The position numbers and the translations under genes were made by a program. Positions 41,343 through 48,627 of a DNA stretch of 53,132 nt are shown here, one piece after another; position 1 is the first letter of the stretch, and each line of letters begins with the position of its first letter. The notes under the pieces are model-generated. The model ran no database searches and was not told the origin of the DNA. It saw only the letters and a program-made list of their open reading frames with translations. Source of the DNA: Planctomycetota bacterium (lineage in GTDB: Bacteria > Planctomycetota > Brocadiia > JAADGH01); contig JAADGH010000241.1 in the NCBI GenBank assembly GCA_013152475.1, positions 1 through 53,132 on the forward strand, read 5' to 3'.

Positions 41343-42797
41343 ATGAGCGGCGGCAAGCTCGAACAAGACAGAGCAAGCAAACTTGCCGGGTTGCGCGAGG
41401 CAGGGGTCGATCCCTTCGGCAAGCGGTTCCCCGATGCGCTCCCCGTCCGCTCGGTGGTCGCCCTGGCCCCGGACGAAGGCGAGGGGGAGACCGTGCGGAC
41501 GGCGGGGCGGATCACGGCGATCCGCGGGCACGGCAAGTCGGTGTTCATGGACATCAAGGACTGGACGGGCAAGGTCCAGGTCCATACGAGCCTGACTCAG
41601 TTGGGCGAGGAGAAGTTCAGCCTGTGCAGGTTCCTGGACATCGGGGACATCATCGGGGTGGACGGCAAGGTGGGCCGGACGCGCCGGGGGGAGGTCACGC
41701 TGTTCGTGGATGACCTGACGGTGCTGACGAAGGCCCTGCTCCCCTTCCCGGAGAAATGGCACGGGCTGAAGGACGTGGAGCTGCGCTACCGGCAGCGCTA
41801 CCTGGACCTGATCGTGAACGACGACTCGATGGACCGCTTCCTCAAGCGCACGCGGATCATCTCGTCCATTCGGCGGTTCCTCGATGAGGCGGGGTTCGTC
41901 GAGGTCGAGACGCCGATGATGCAGAAGATCCCCGGCGGCGCGACGGCGAAGCCTTTTGTGACGCACCACAACACGCTGGACATTGATCTTTACCTGCGCA
42001 TCTCGCCGGAGCTGTATCTGAAGCGGTTGATCGTCGGCGGGATGGAGAAGGTCTACGAGATCAACCGGAACTTCCGGAACGAGGGGATCTCGACGAAGCA
42101 CAACCCCGAGTTCACGATGATGGAGATCTACCAGTCCTACGCCGACTACAACGTCATGGCCGAGCTGGCCGAGGACCTGATCACCGGGCTGGTCCGGGAG
42201 CTGTACGGTGAGGAGTGCAAGGAGGTTTCCTTCGGCGGGCGGGCGCTCAAGGCGGTTAAGCCCTTCGCGCGGCGGGAGTACGCCGACCTGCTGGAGGAGC
42301 ATGCCGGTGTGCGCCTGGGCGACGAGGAAGGGATTCGCCGAAGGGCGAAGGAGGCGGGTATCGATCCGGCGGGGCTGGCGACGGACTTTGTGGCGAACGA
42401 GCTGTTCGAGAAGTTCGTGGAGGACAATCTGCTCGACCCGACGTTCGTCTTTAACTACCCCAGGGGCGTGTGCCCGCTGACAAAGTCCTGCGAGGACGAC
42501 CCGACGCGTGCGCAGCGGTTCGAGCTGTTCATGGCGGGGATGGAGGTGGCGAACGCCTATACGGAGTTGAACGACCCGGACGAGCAGCATCGCCGGTTTG
42601 AGGAGCAGGTGAAGCAGAAGCAGGAAGAGGTCAAGGTGATTGACGAGGACTTCGTGACGGCACAGCGCTACGGCATGCCGCCGGCGGGGGGCATGGGCAT
42701 CGGCATCGACCGGCTGGTGATGCTCCTGACCGACTCGCCGTCGATTCGCGACGTGCTGCTGTTTCCGCTGCTTCGGCCACAGAAGGAGACGTCGTGA
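41343..42797 (+). CDS. lysS: Lysyl-tRNA synthetase, class II
   Basis: The start is ATG 41343 with GGAG five bases upstream; GTG 41331 is an alternative. The 484-residue enzyme charges tRNA-Lys. An N-terminal OB-fold (about 50-145) binds the anticodon. The catalytic domain has PGGATAKPFVTHHNTLDIDL, motif 2 (EINRNFRNEGISTKHNPEFT) and motif 3 (GIGIDRLVMLLTDSPSIRDV). The length is normal and no motif is damaged. It is a core housekeeping gene and anchors this part of the window as chromosomal. Confidence 0.95.
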   Translation: MSGGKLEQDRASKLAGLREAGVDPFGKRFPDALPVRSVVALAPDEGEGETVRTAGRITAIRGHGKSVFMDIKDWTGKVQVHTSLTQLGEEKFSLCRFLDIGDIIGVDGKVGRTRRGEVTLFVDDLTVLTKALLPFPEKWHGLKDVELRYRQRYLDLIVNDDSMDRFLKRTRIISSIRRFLDEAGFVEVETPMMQKIPGGATAKPFVTHHNTLDIDLYLRISPELYLKRLIVGGMEKVYEINRNFRNEGISTKHNPEFTMMEIYQSYADYNVMAELAEDLITGLVRELYGEECKEVSFGGRALKAVKPFARREYADLLEEHAGVRLGDEEGIRRRAKEAGIDPAGLATDFVANELFEKFVEDNLLDPTFVFNYPRGVCPLTKSCEDDPTRAQRFELFMAGMEVANAYTELNDPDEQHRRFEEQVKQKQEEVKVIDEDFVTAQRYGMPPAGGMGIGIDRLVMLLTDSPSIRDVLLFPLLRPQKETS

Positions 42798-42849
42798 CGG
42801 CGCACGGCCGACCGGGATGGGTTATGGTAAATCCTATTGGGGATGATAG

Positions 42850-43215
42850 ATGAGACACAGGCTGACGATCAATCACACGGAGGTCGAGGGCATTATCACA
42901 ATCGCGCTCTGCGGGCGGCTGGATATTGAGAGCGTGCCCGAGGCGCGGGAGTACCTTGAGAAGCTGATCGAAGAGAAGCCGGGAAGCGGTATCATCCTCG
43001 ACCTTGCCGAGCTGGAATACATCAGCAGCTTCGGCCTGTCTCTGCTGATCGGGGTGCTGAAGGAGACGCGGCGGGCGGGCGGCGAGCTGGTCCTCGCGCG
43101 GGTGAGGCAATTTGTCGACCAAGTGATCGACATCGCCAACCTGAAACCGATCCTGAAGTCCTACGACAGTCTGGCCGAGGCCGGGCAGGCGCTGAAGAGC
43201 AAGGACGGCTCTTGA
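42850..43215 (+). CDS. STAS-domain anti-sigma factor antagonist
   Basis: This 121-residue single-domain protein reads LCGRLDIESVPEAREYL, ILDLAELEYISSFGLSLLIG and RVRQFVDQVIDIANL, the strand-helix pattern of SpoIIAA/RsbV-type antagonists. The Ser pair in YISSFGL is the usual phosphorylation site. Such proteins release a sigma factor or switch other output by binding an anti-sigma kinase; no cognate kinase is in the window. The DUF3467 promoter overlaps its stop codon. Confidence 0.88.
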   Translation: MRHRLTINHTEVEGIITIALCGRLDIESVPEAREYLEKLIEEKPGSGIILDLAELEYISSFGLSLLIGVLKETRRAGGELVLARVRQFVDQVIDIANLKPILKSYDSLAEAGQALKSKDGS

Positions 43216-43240
43216 CAGGCGTACCGCTCAGTGATAGCAT
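43212..43240 (+). promoter_or_regulatory. Sigma-70-type promoter for the DUF3467 gene
   Basis: A perfect TTGACA (43212-43217), 17-base spacer and TAGCAT (43235-43240) lie 43 bases before ATG 43283. The -35 box overlaps the STAS stop codon. Confidence 0.65.
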
Positions 43241-43282
43241 AAGCGATGAGCAATCAGCAATCCTATTTGGAGGCATGACCCA

Positions 43283-43627
43283 ATGGCGCAGGACAAGGAA
43301 AAGGACGCGAATGCGGAAGAGAAGGGGGAATCCCCTCAGGCTGAGCCGGCTGAGGGCCAGGCGGCTGTTGCGTCGCAGGGGGGGGGCGCGCCGGAGGGGT
43401 TCACCATCAACGAGGAGGACGCCTACACCACCCGGGCGGACTACTTCGCTGGATCGTTCGCCATCACGGAGGCCATGCTGGCCTTCGGGAGTGTGGATCG
43501 CCAAAAAGGAGAGATCAAACTGAACGCCAAGATCGTCGTCAGCATCCGCGACGCCAAGCGGATCCTGTTAACCTTTCAGCAGCTAATCAGCCAGTACGAG
43601 GACAAATACGGGAGCATTAGCGTCTGA
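43283..43627 (+). CDS. DUF3467-like small protein
   Basis: The 114-residue protein has an acidic, low-complexity N-terminus (about 1-45). A folded part follows, with DYFAGSFAITEAMLAFGS, KLNAKIVVSIRDAKRIL and LLTFQQLISQYEDKYGSI, resembling DUF3467 proteins. Their function is unknown. GGAGG is nine bases from ATG 43283; an out-of-frame ATG at 43275 is too close to it. It has its own promoter and is followed by a possible terminator. Confidence 0.75.
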   Translation: MAQDKEKDANAEEKGESPQAEPAEGQAAVASQGGGAPEGFTINEEDAYTTRADYFAGSFAITEAMLAFGSVDRQKGEIKLNAKIVVSIRDAKRILLTFQQLISQYEDKYGSISV

Positions 43628-43654
43628 AAGCGGGTTCGCCCTATTGCGGACCGG

Positions 43655-43717
43655 AAGGCAGACCTGGTTCCCGCAGGCCCTGGTCCGGGCGGGAGTCCGG
43701 CGCCTGCCTTGTTTTTT
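43655..43717 (+). terminator. Possible intrinsic terminator after the DUF3467 gene
   Basis: AAGGCAG (43655-43661) pairs with CTGCCTT (43704-43710), followed by GTTTTTT. The loop is long (42 bases) and itself GC-rich with internal pairing. It would separate the DUF3467 gene from lolC. Confidence 0.4.
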
Positions 43718-43737
43718 ATCATCCAAAGGAGTGTCGG

Positions 43738-45291
43738 TTGTATCGCTTTGTTGTGAGCATGCGGTACCTTCGGTCGAAGAAGGTCAATTTCTTTCCGATC
43801 AGCGGCGTCGCTGTCGGCGTGATGATGCTCACGGTGATCATGTCGGTGATGAACGGATTCACGGGGCAGATGGGCGAGCGAATCCGGGGGACTCTGTCCG
43901 ACCTCATCGTCTCGCGCACCGACGGCGCCTTCCCCGCCGCCGACCTGGTGGATCGCATGAAGAAGACCCCCCACGTAGCGGCCTGCTCGCCCCGGCTCGA
44001 AGGGCTGGCCTTCATCCGGCTGCGCAACATTCGTAAATGGGGAGTCTTTGTGGGCATCGACCCCGCCCTCGAGAAGAAGGTCGGGAAGTTCGAGGAATAC
44101 GTCGGCCAGATCAACGAACAGGGAAAGTTCGAGAGCACGGAGATACCGAAAGAATTCCGGATGGGTGTAGGCGCCCAGGAGCGCTGGCCCATCATCGTCT
44201 CCATCCAACTGCTCAACCTTGCCGGCAACCCCTCGGAGCGGCCCGAGTATGTGCACGTGGGCGAGGACGTCACCGTCTACACCCTCGTCGGCATCGACGA
44301 GCACAGCCTGAAGCGTTTCTGGGTGGTGGGTACCTTCAAATCGGGCATGTCCGAATACGACAGCCAGTACTTCTATATCCCCCTCGATCTGGCCCAGAAG
44401 CTCCGGAAGATGCGCGGGAACATGATCAGCAGTATCTTCGTAAAAGTGGACGACCCGACCCAGGCCGAGGCGGTCCGCTGGGCGCTCCTGACGGACCTCA
44501 ACAAGGACATCATCGACAACGCTCTCAAGCACGAGCTGGGCAATGAGGACGATCTGAAGGCCATCGAAAAGAAGCTCCCCCCGGGCGTGTCCCTGGCCAA
44601 TATCGAGGCGGCCAGAAAAGACGGCGACGCCCTGAAGGCCATCAGCGCCAAGTTCCCCTCCGACCTGCTGATGGGCGAGATCCTCATGGGGCTGGACAAG
44701 CGCGACGCCCGCGCCGAGCTGGAGGCCGCCCTGGACGCGCGCGACCCCCACGCCCTGATGAGCAGCCTGGGCAAGATCCGGTCCCGGTTTTACATGGTGG
44801 AGACATGGCACGAGAAGCGGTCCATCATCCTCGGCGCCGTGGCCGTGGAGAAGAAGCTCCAGGCCGTCATCCAGTTCTTCGTCATCATCGTCGCCGGGTT
44901 CATGGTCTTCGCCATCCTCCACATGGTGGTCGTGGAAAAGACGAAGGACATTGGCATCCTCAAGGCCCTGGGCGGCACGCGCGGTGGCATCATGAGCATC
45001 TTCCTCTTGAACGGCCTCGCCATGGGGATCATCGGCGCCGTCGCCGGGAGCGTGTGCGGCATTCTCTTCACCTTGAAGCTAAACTGGCTGGAAGACATCA
45101 TTTACAGCGCCACCGGCTGGCGCGTCTTCCCACCCGATATCTATTACCTGGACAAGATTCCCTGGGAGATCCGCCCCCTGAGCGTGGCGGTCTGCGCCCT
45201 GGCGGCGGTGCTGGTCAGCTTCCTTGCCAGCGTCTACCCCGCTTGGCGGGCGGCGCGGCTGGACCCGATCGAGACGCTGCGGTATGAGTAA
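43738..45291 (+). CDS. lolC: LolC/LolE-type lipoprotein-releasing ABC transporter permease
   Basis: This 517-residue protein starts at TTG 43738, supported by AAAGGAG seven bases upstream. YLRSKKVNFFPISGVAVGVMMLTVIMSVMNGF is the typical first membrane segment of LolC/E proteins. A large periplasmic MacB-like domain follows (about 45-370), then three membrane helices (about 378-400, 420-455 and 480-505) with the FtsX-type coupling region KDIGILKALGGTRGGI. The periplasmic domain has an extra charged helical stretch near residues 240-350 and the protein is about 100 residues longer than E. coli LolC. With LolD it should release lipoproteins from the inner membrane. Confidence 0.85.
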   Translation: MYRFVVSMRYLRSKKVNFFPISGVAVGVMMLTVIMSVMNGFTGQMGERIRGTLSDLIVSRTDGAFPAADLVDRMKKTPHVAACSPRLEGLAFIRLRNIRKWGVFVGIDPALEKKVGKFEEYVGQINEQGKFESTEIPKEFRMGVGAQERWPIIVSIQLLNLAGNPSERPEYVHVGEDVTVYTLVGIDEHSLKRFWVVGTFKSGMSEYDSQYFYIPLDLAQKLRKMRGNMISSIFVKVDDPTQAEAVRWALLTDLNKDIIDNALKHELGNEDDLKAIEKKLPPGVSLANIEAARKDGDALKAISAKFPSDLLMGEILMGLDKRDARAELEAALDARDPHALMSSLGKIRSRFYMVETWHEKRSIILGAVAVEKKLQAVIQFFVIIVAGFMVFAILHMVVVEKTKDIGILKALGGTRGGIMSIFLLNGLAMGIIGAVAGSVCGILFTLKLNWLEDIIYSATGWRVFPPDIYYLDKIPWEIRPLSVAVCALAAVLVSFLASVYPAWRAARLDPIETLRYE

Positions 45292-46024
45292 CGCGGGAAA
45301 AAAGGAGATCATGCGGGCGGAGGCCCTGGAGAAGGCCTACCTCATGGCCCAGCACACACTATCCGTCCTCAGGAACATCGACCTTTCGGTCTACGAGGGC
45401 GAGTTCCTGACCGTGCTGGGCAAATCCGGCTCAGGCAAGAGCACGTTGCTCCACGTGCTCGGCGCCCTCGACCGCCCCACGGGCGGCACAGTGCGCTTTC
45501 GGGGCGAGGACTTGTACGCCCTCTCGAACCACGAACTTTCACGATTACGAAGCAAGACCTTCGGCTTCGTGTTTCAGTTCTACCACCTGCTGGCCGATTT
45601 CAACGCGCTGGAGAATGTGATGCTTCCGTCCCTTGTTGGCGGGGAGGGCGAGGCGCGCAAGGGCCGGAAGGAGCGCCGCTCCCGCGCGGCGGAGCTCCTG
45701 GCGCGGGTGGGGCTGGAGGACCGGGCCACCCACCGCCCGGCCCAGCTCTCCGGCGGCGAGCGGCAGCGCGTCGCCGTCGCGCGGGCGCTGATGAACGACC
45801 CTGACATCTTGTTTTTTGACGAGCCAACTGGTAACCTGGATACCAAGACGGGCGAGGCCGTCCACGACCTCATCGTCGGTCTGAACAAGGAGGAGGGCAA
45901 GACGCTCGTCCTCGTGACGCATGACCGCGAGCTGGCCAAAAAGGCCGGACGTGTGGTCCACATTGTCGATGGCAAAATCACCGACGGCGATGAAGGTACT
46001 CTGGAGAGGGAGGATACCGGATGA
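45284..46024 (+). CDS. lolD: Lipoprotein-releasing ABC transporter ATP-binding protein
   Basis: This 246-residue ATPase overlaps lolC by eight bases if ATG 45284 is used. ATG 45311 has AAAGGAG only three bases upstream and would give a nine-residue shorter protein. GKSGSGKST (Walker A, about residues 46-54), the QFYHLLADFNALENV Q-loop region, LSGGERQRVAVARAL (signature) and ILFFDEPTGNLD (Walker B) are all intact. FxFQFYHLL and NALENV are close to LolD. It energises LolC. Its stop overlaps the ilvE start (ATGA). Confidence 0.9.
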   Translation: MSNAGKKEIMRAEALEKAYLMAQHTLSVLRNIDLSVYEGEFLTVLGKSGSGKSTLLHVLGALDRPTGGTVRFRGEDLYALSNHELSRLRSKTFGFVFQFYHLLADFNALENVMLPSLVGGEGEARKGRKERRSRAAELLARVGLEDRATHRPAQLSGGERQRVAVARALMNDPDILFFDEPTGNLDTKTGEAVHDLIVGLNKEEGKTLVLVTHDRELAKKAGRVVHIVDGKITDGDEGTLEREDTG

Positions 46025-46899
46025 GTCTACTGATCTACATGCAGCACGGCAAGCACAAAGGCGGCCTTGTCTCCGAAGAGGACGCCAAGGTGTCCGTCTT
46101 CGATCACGGCCTGCTCTACGGCGACGGCGTCTTCGAGGGGATCCGCGCCTACGCCGGCAAGGTCTTCAAGCTCCAGGAGCACATCGACCGGCTCTACAAC
46201 TCCGCCAAGGCAATCCGCCTCGATATTCCCATGACGAAGAAGGAGATGACCGCCGCGGTCCGGGACACCGTCAAGGCCAACAAGCTGACCGACTGCTACA
46301 TCCGGCTCATCGTCACGCGCGGCAAAGGCCCCATGGGCCTCGACCCGGGCAAGTGCGTCGATCCGTGCGTCGTCATCATCGCCACCACCATCGCCATGTA
46401 CCCGGAGGAGCAATATGAAAAGGGGCTGGAGATCATCACGGCCACCACGCTGCGAAACCACCCCGCCGCGCTCGACCCGCGGATCAAGTCGCTCAACTAT
46501 CTGAACAACATCCTCGCCAAGATCGAGGCCGACAACGCCGGGACTTTCGAGGCCATCATGCTCAACACCGACGGCCTTGTCGCCGAGTGCACGGGCGACA
46601 ACATCTTCCTGATTATCGAAGGCGCCCTTTGCACACCACCCGGCACGGCGGGCGTTCTCAAGGGCGTCACTCGCAGCGTCGTCATGGAACTGGCCCGCAA
46701 ACAGAAGATCGAGGTAAAAGAGGTCTGCCTCAGCCGGTACGACGTCTACTCCGCCGAGGAATGCTTCCTCACCGGCACCGGCGCCGAGATCATCCCCGTC
46801 GTCAAGGTCGACGGCCGCATCATCGGCGACGGCAAACCCGGCCCCATCACCCGGAAGCTCCTCAAGGAATTCCGGAAGCTGACGAAGTCGGGCAAGTAG
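46021..46899 (+). CDS. ilvE: Branched-chain amino acid aminotransferase (class IV)
   Basis: This 292-residue PLP enzyme catalyses the last step of leucine, isoleucine and valine synthesis. It starts at ATG 46021, four bases before the end of lolD. VFDHGLLYGDGVFEGIRAY, RLIVTRGKGPMGLDP, the PLP Lys in RIKSLNYLNN (about residue 156), ECTGDNIFLI and FLTGTGAEIIPV are family hallmarks. A D-amino acid aminotransferase or aminodeoxychorismate lyase-like role cannot be fully excluded, but the length and motifs fit IlvE. Coupling to lolCD is unusual and may simply be economical packing. Confidence 0.88.
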   Translation: MSLLIYMQHGKHKGGLVSEEDAKVSVFDHGLLYGDGVFEGIRAYAGKVFKLQEHIDRLYNSAKAIRLDIPMTKKEMTAAVRDTVKANKLTDCYIRLIVTRGKGPMGLDPGKCVDPCVVIIATTIAMYPEEQYEKGLEIITATTLRNHPAALDPRIKSLNYLNNILAKIEADNAGTFEAIMLNTDGLVAECTGDNIFLIIEGALCTPPGTAGVLKGVTRSVVMELARKQKIEVKEVCLSRYDVYSAEECFLTGTGAEIIPVVKVDGRIIGDGKPGPITRKLLKEFRKLTKSGK

Positions 46900-46936
46900 C
46901 AACTCAACCTCCCGAACCACAAAGCCGTCTTTTCTC

Positions 46937-47040
46937 GTTCCGAGGCTCTGCCTCGGAACGGGTCATCCGTCAGGCTCTGCCTGACTCCTTTCGCAGCACA
47001 GAGGCGGAGCCGAACGGCTATGCCGTCCCGAGGCGCCTCG
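46937..47040. repeat. Run of four hairpins downstream of ilvE
   Basis: The hairpins are GTTCCGAGGC-TCT-GCCTCGGAAC (46937-46959), GTCAGGC-TCT-GCCTGAC (46969-46985), ACGGC-TAT-GCCGT (47014-47026) and the palindrome CGAGGCGCCTCG (47029-47040). The first two share the GGCTCTGCC core with the pair at 23120-23165. They lie between convergent ilvE and the DUF2752 gene; no gene was seen in 46900-47138. They may serve as a bidirectional terminator. Confidence 0.65.
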
Positions 47041-47138
47041 CGATGACACCATGGGGAAACTCCTGTCTTGAGCCGTCTTGCCGTAGGGCCTGCCGAACAC
47101 GACCCCTTTTCCTTGCGCACGGAGGTGCGGGTAGCGTG

Positions 47139-47564
47139 TCAAGGGCAGGGCGGCCAGGTGACAATAAGATGGATCCAGTTGGCGATGGCGATGGCGGCGA
47201 TGACGGCGACGAGGGCCCGCAGTTCCCAGATGCTCCTGAACCGGATGCGGATGCGGGGGAGTCGCCCGATGAGGACGATGGCAGCATAGACCACGTAGCA
47301 GACGGTGAGGACATAAAGAACCGCGCCCAGGGGGCTGAAACGCCAGGCGGCGAGAACGTCCTGTCGGCTCATGGCGAGGAAGCATCGCGTCATGCCGCAG
47401 GTCGGGCAGGGGATGCCGGTGATGTGGAGGAACGGGCACGGGCGAAGGGGCAGGAGATGAGTCGGCACGAAGCGTGCGACGAGGAGGACGAGCAAGCCGA
47501 TCGTTCCCCAGACCAGCTCGTGGTCGAAGTCGGTTTCTGTCTTGGGCCGCAGCCGAATAACCAT
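47139..47564 (-). CDS. DUF2752 small membrane protein
   Basis: The 141-residue protein has the DUF2752 signature CPFLHITGIPCPTCGMTRCF (about residues 43-62), flanked by a first membrane helix (about 18-36) and two more (about 74-100 and 115-135). The Cys-rich signature suggests metal binding or a redox pair, but the family function is unknown. It follows the zinc-ribbon/Yip1 gene on the same strand after 93 bases. Confidence 0.88.
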   Translation of the reverse strand: MVIRLRPKTETDFDHELVWGTIGLLVLLVARFVPTHLLPLRPCPFLHITGIPCPTCGMTRCFLAMSRQDVLAAWRFSPLGAVLYVLTVCYVVYAAIVLIGRLPRIRIRFRSIWELRALVAVIAAIAIANWIHLIVTWPPCP

Positions 47565-47657
47565 AGACGTCGGAAAAAGTTGTTCAGTAACAGGGCAATC
47601 CTCTATGGCCGGTTGTACATGGGTGTCTCACAGCCGCACCCCGCCACCGGCCACGTT

Positions 47658-48599
47658 TTACATCGGACCGGCGGCAATGAAGAGACCGATCAAGGTCGCG
47701 CCCCAGGCGCAACAGCAGAGCAAGACCAGGGCGAGCGGCGTGAGCGCGGCGACAAAGGCCTTCCCTGTGCCGATCCGGTTCGTCTCGCGCAGGCCGATGG
47801 TCGTAACCACAAGAAACCAGATGGGTGCGATGAGGCTGCCGCAGACGGGGATCAGGCCGAAAACATTGGCGCTGTTTCCATAGCAGAGCACGCGACAGGT
47901 GTTCTCATAGGTCTGGTTTACGCCGCCGAGGACCATCAGCACAACATGCACCATGGCCGATGCGATGAACATGGCCAGTACCTGGATGAGCGGGATCAGC
48001 GGAATCGCAATAGCGTAAACGAAAACACTCAACGCCATGGGGAGGTGCGTAGACGTGGGGGCGCCTGGCGGCGTAGGAACGCTCACGATTTTCTGCATCG
48101 TGGTTTGCCAGAAGGGCTGTTGCAGTACGGCGCCTACGACGGCGAACAGTCCAATGATGACGAGATAAAGGATCGCGTCGCCGAGGCCATAGGGCCGCAT
48201 CCGCCGGTAGAACTGCGTCGGCGAAAACAGCACTGTCTTGAATGTTTGCCACAGCGCGCGGAAGAACCCCAGCGCGCGTCGGTTCTCCCACGGGATCGGT
48301 TCCCTGTGCGTTTCCTGCTCGCCGGGCTGGAGAATCAGGCCGCCGCTGGGTGCGTGCCTTTGGACCTGGATCATGTGCCTGCAATGGGGGCAACTGATGG
48401 GCATGCCGATGTCGCCCGTCTCGATGAGGATGGACTGCCCGCAGAAGGGGCAGGGCGATTCCGTGCTCTCCGCGCCACTGTGGGCCGTGCCGGGAACCCG
48501 TACCCACGCCCCGCAGTGCCGACAGGGGATCAGCGTGCCGGCCTGCTCCTCCGAGGCCATCACGCCCTGCTGGCATTGGGGACACTGGACCTGGATCAT
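47658..48599 (-). CDS. Zinc-ribbon and Yip1-domain membrane protein
   Basis: Starting at the ATG at 48599, the 313-residue protein has two N-terminal zinc ribbons: CPQC/CRHC at about residues 5-30 and CPFCGQ/CPHCRH at about 49-73. A Yip1/DUF1282-like membrane region follows (about 120-310) with five hydrophobic segments, including YLVIIGLFAVVGAVLQQ and MFIASAMVHVVLMVLGG. Yip1-type proteins of bacteria are of unknown function. It lies 28 bases after the large secreted protein gene and 93 before DUF2752, so the three may form an operon. Confidence 0.85.
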   Translation of the reverse strand: MIQVQCPQCQQGVMASEEQAGTLIPCRHCGAWVRVPGTAHSGAESTESPCPFCGQSILIETGDIGMPISCPHCRHMIQVQRHAPSGGLILQPGEQETHREPIPWENRRALGFFRALWQTFKTVLFSPTQFYRRMRPYGLGDAILYLVIIGLFAVVGAVLQQPFWQTTMQKIVSVPTPPGAPTSTHLPMALSVFVYAIAIPLIPLIQVLAMFIASAMVHVVLMVLGGVNQTYENTCRVLCYGNSANVFGLIPVCGSLIAPIWFLVVTTIGLRETNRIGTGKAFVAALTPLALVLLCCCAWGATLIGLFIAAGPM

Positions 48600-48627
48600 T
48601 GCGAGCTTCCGCTTCTTATCGGGTTTC

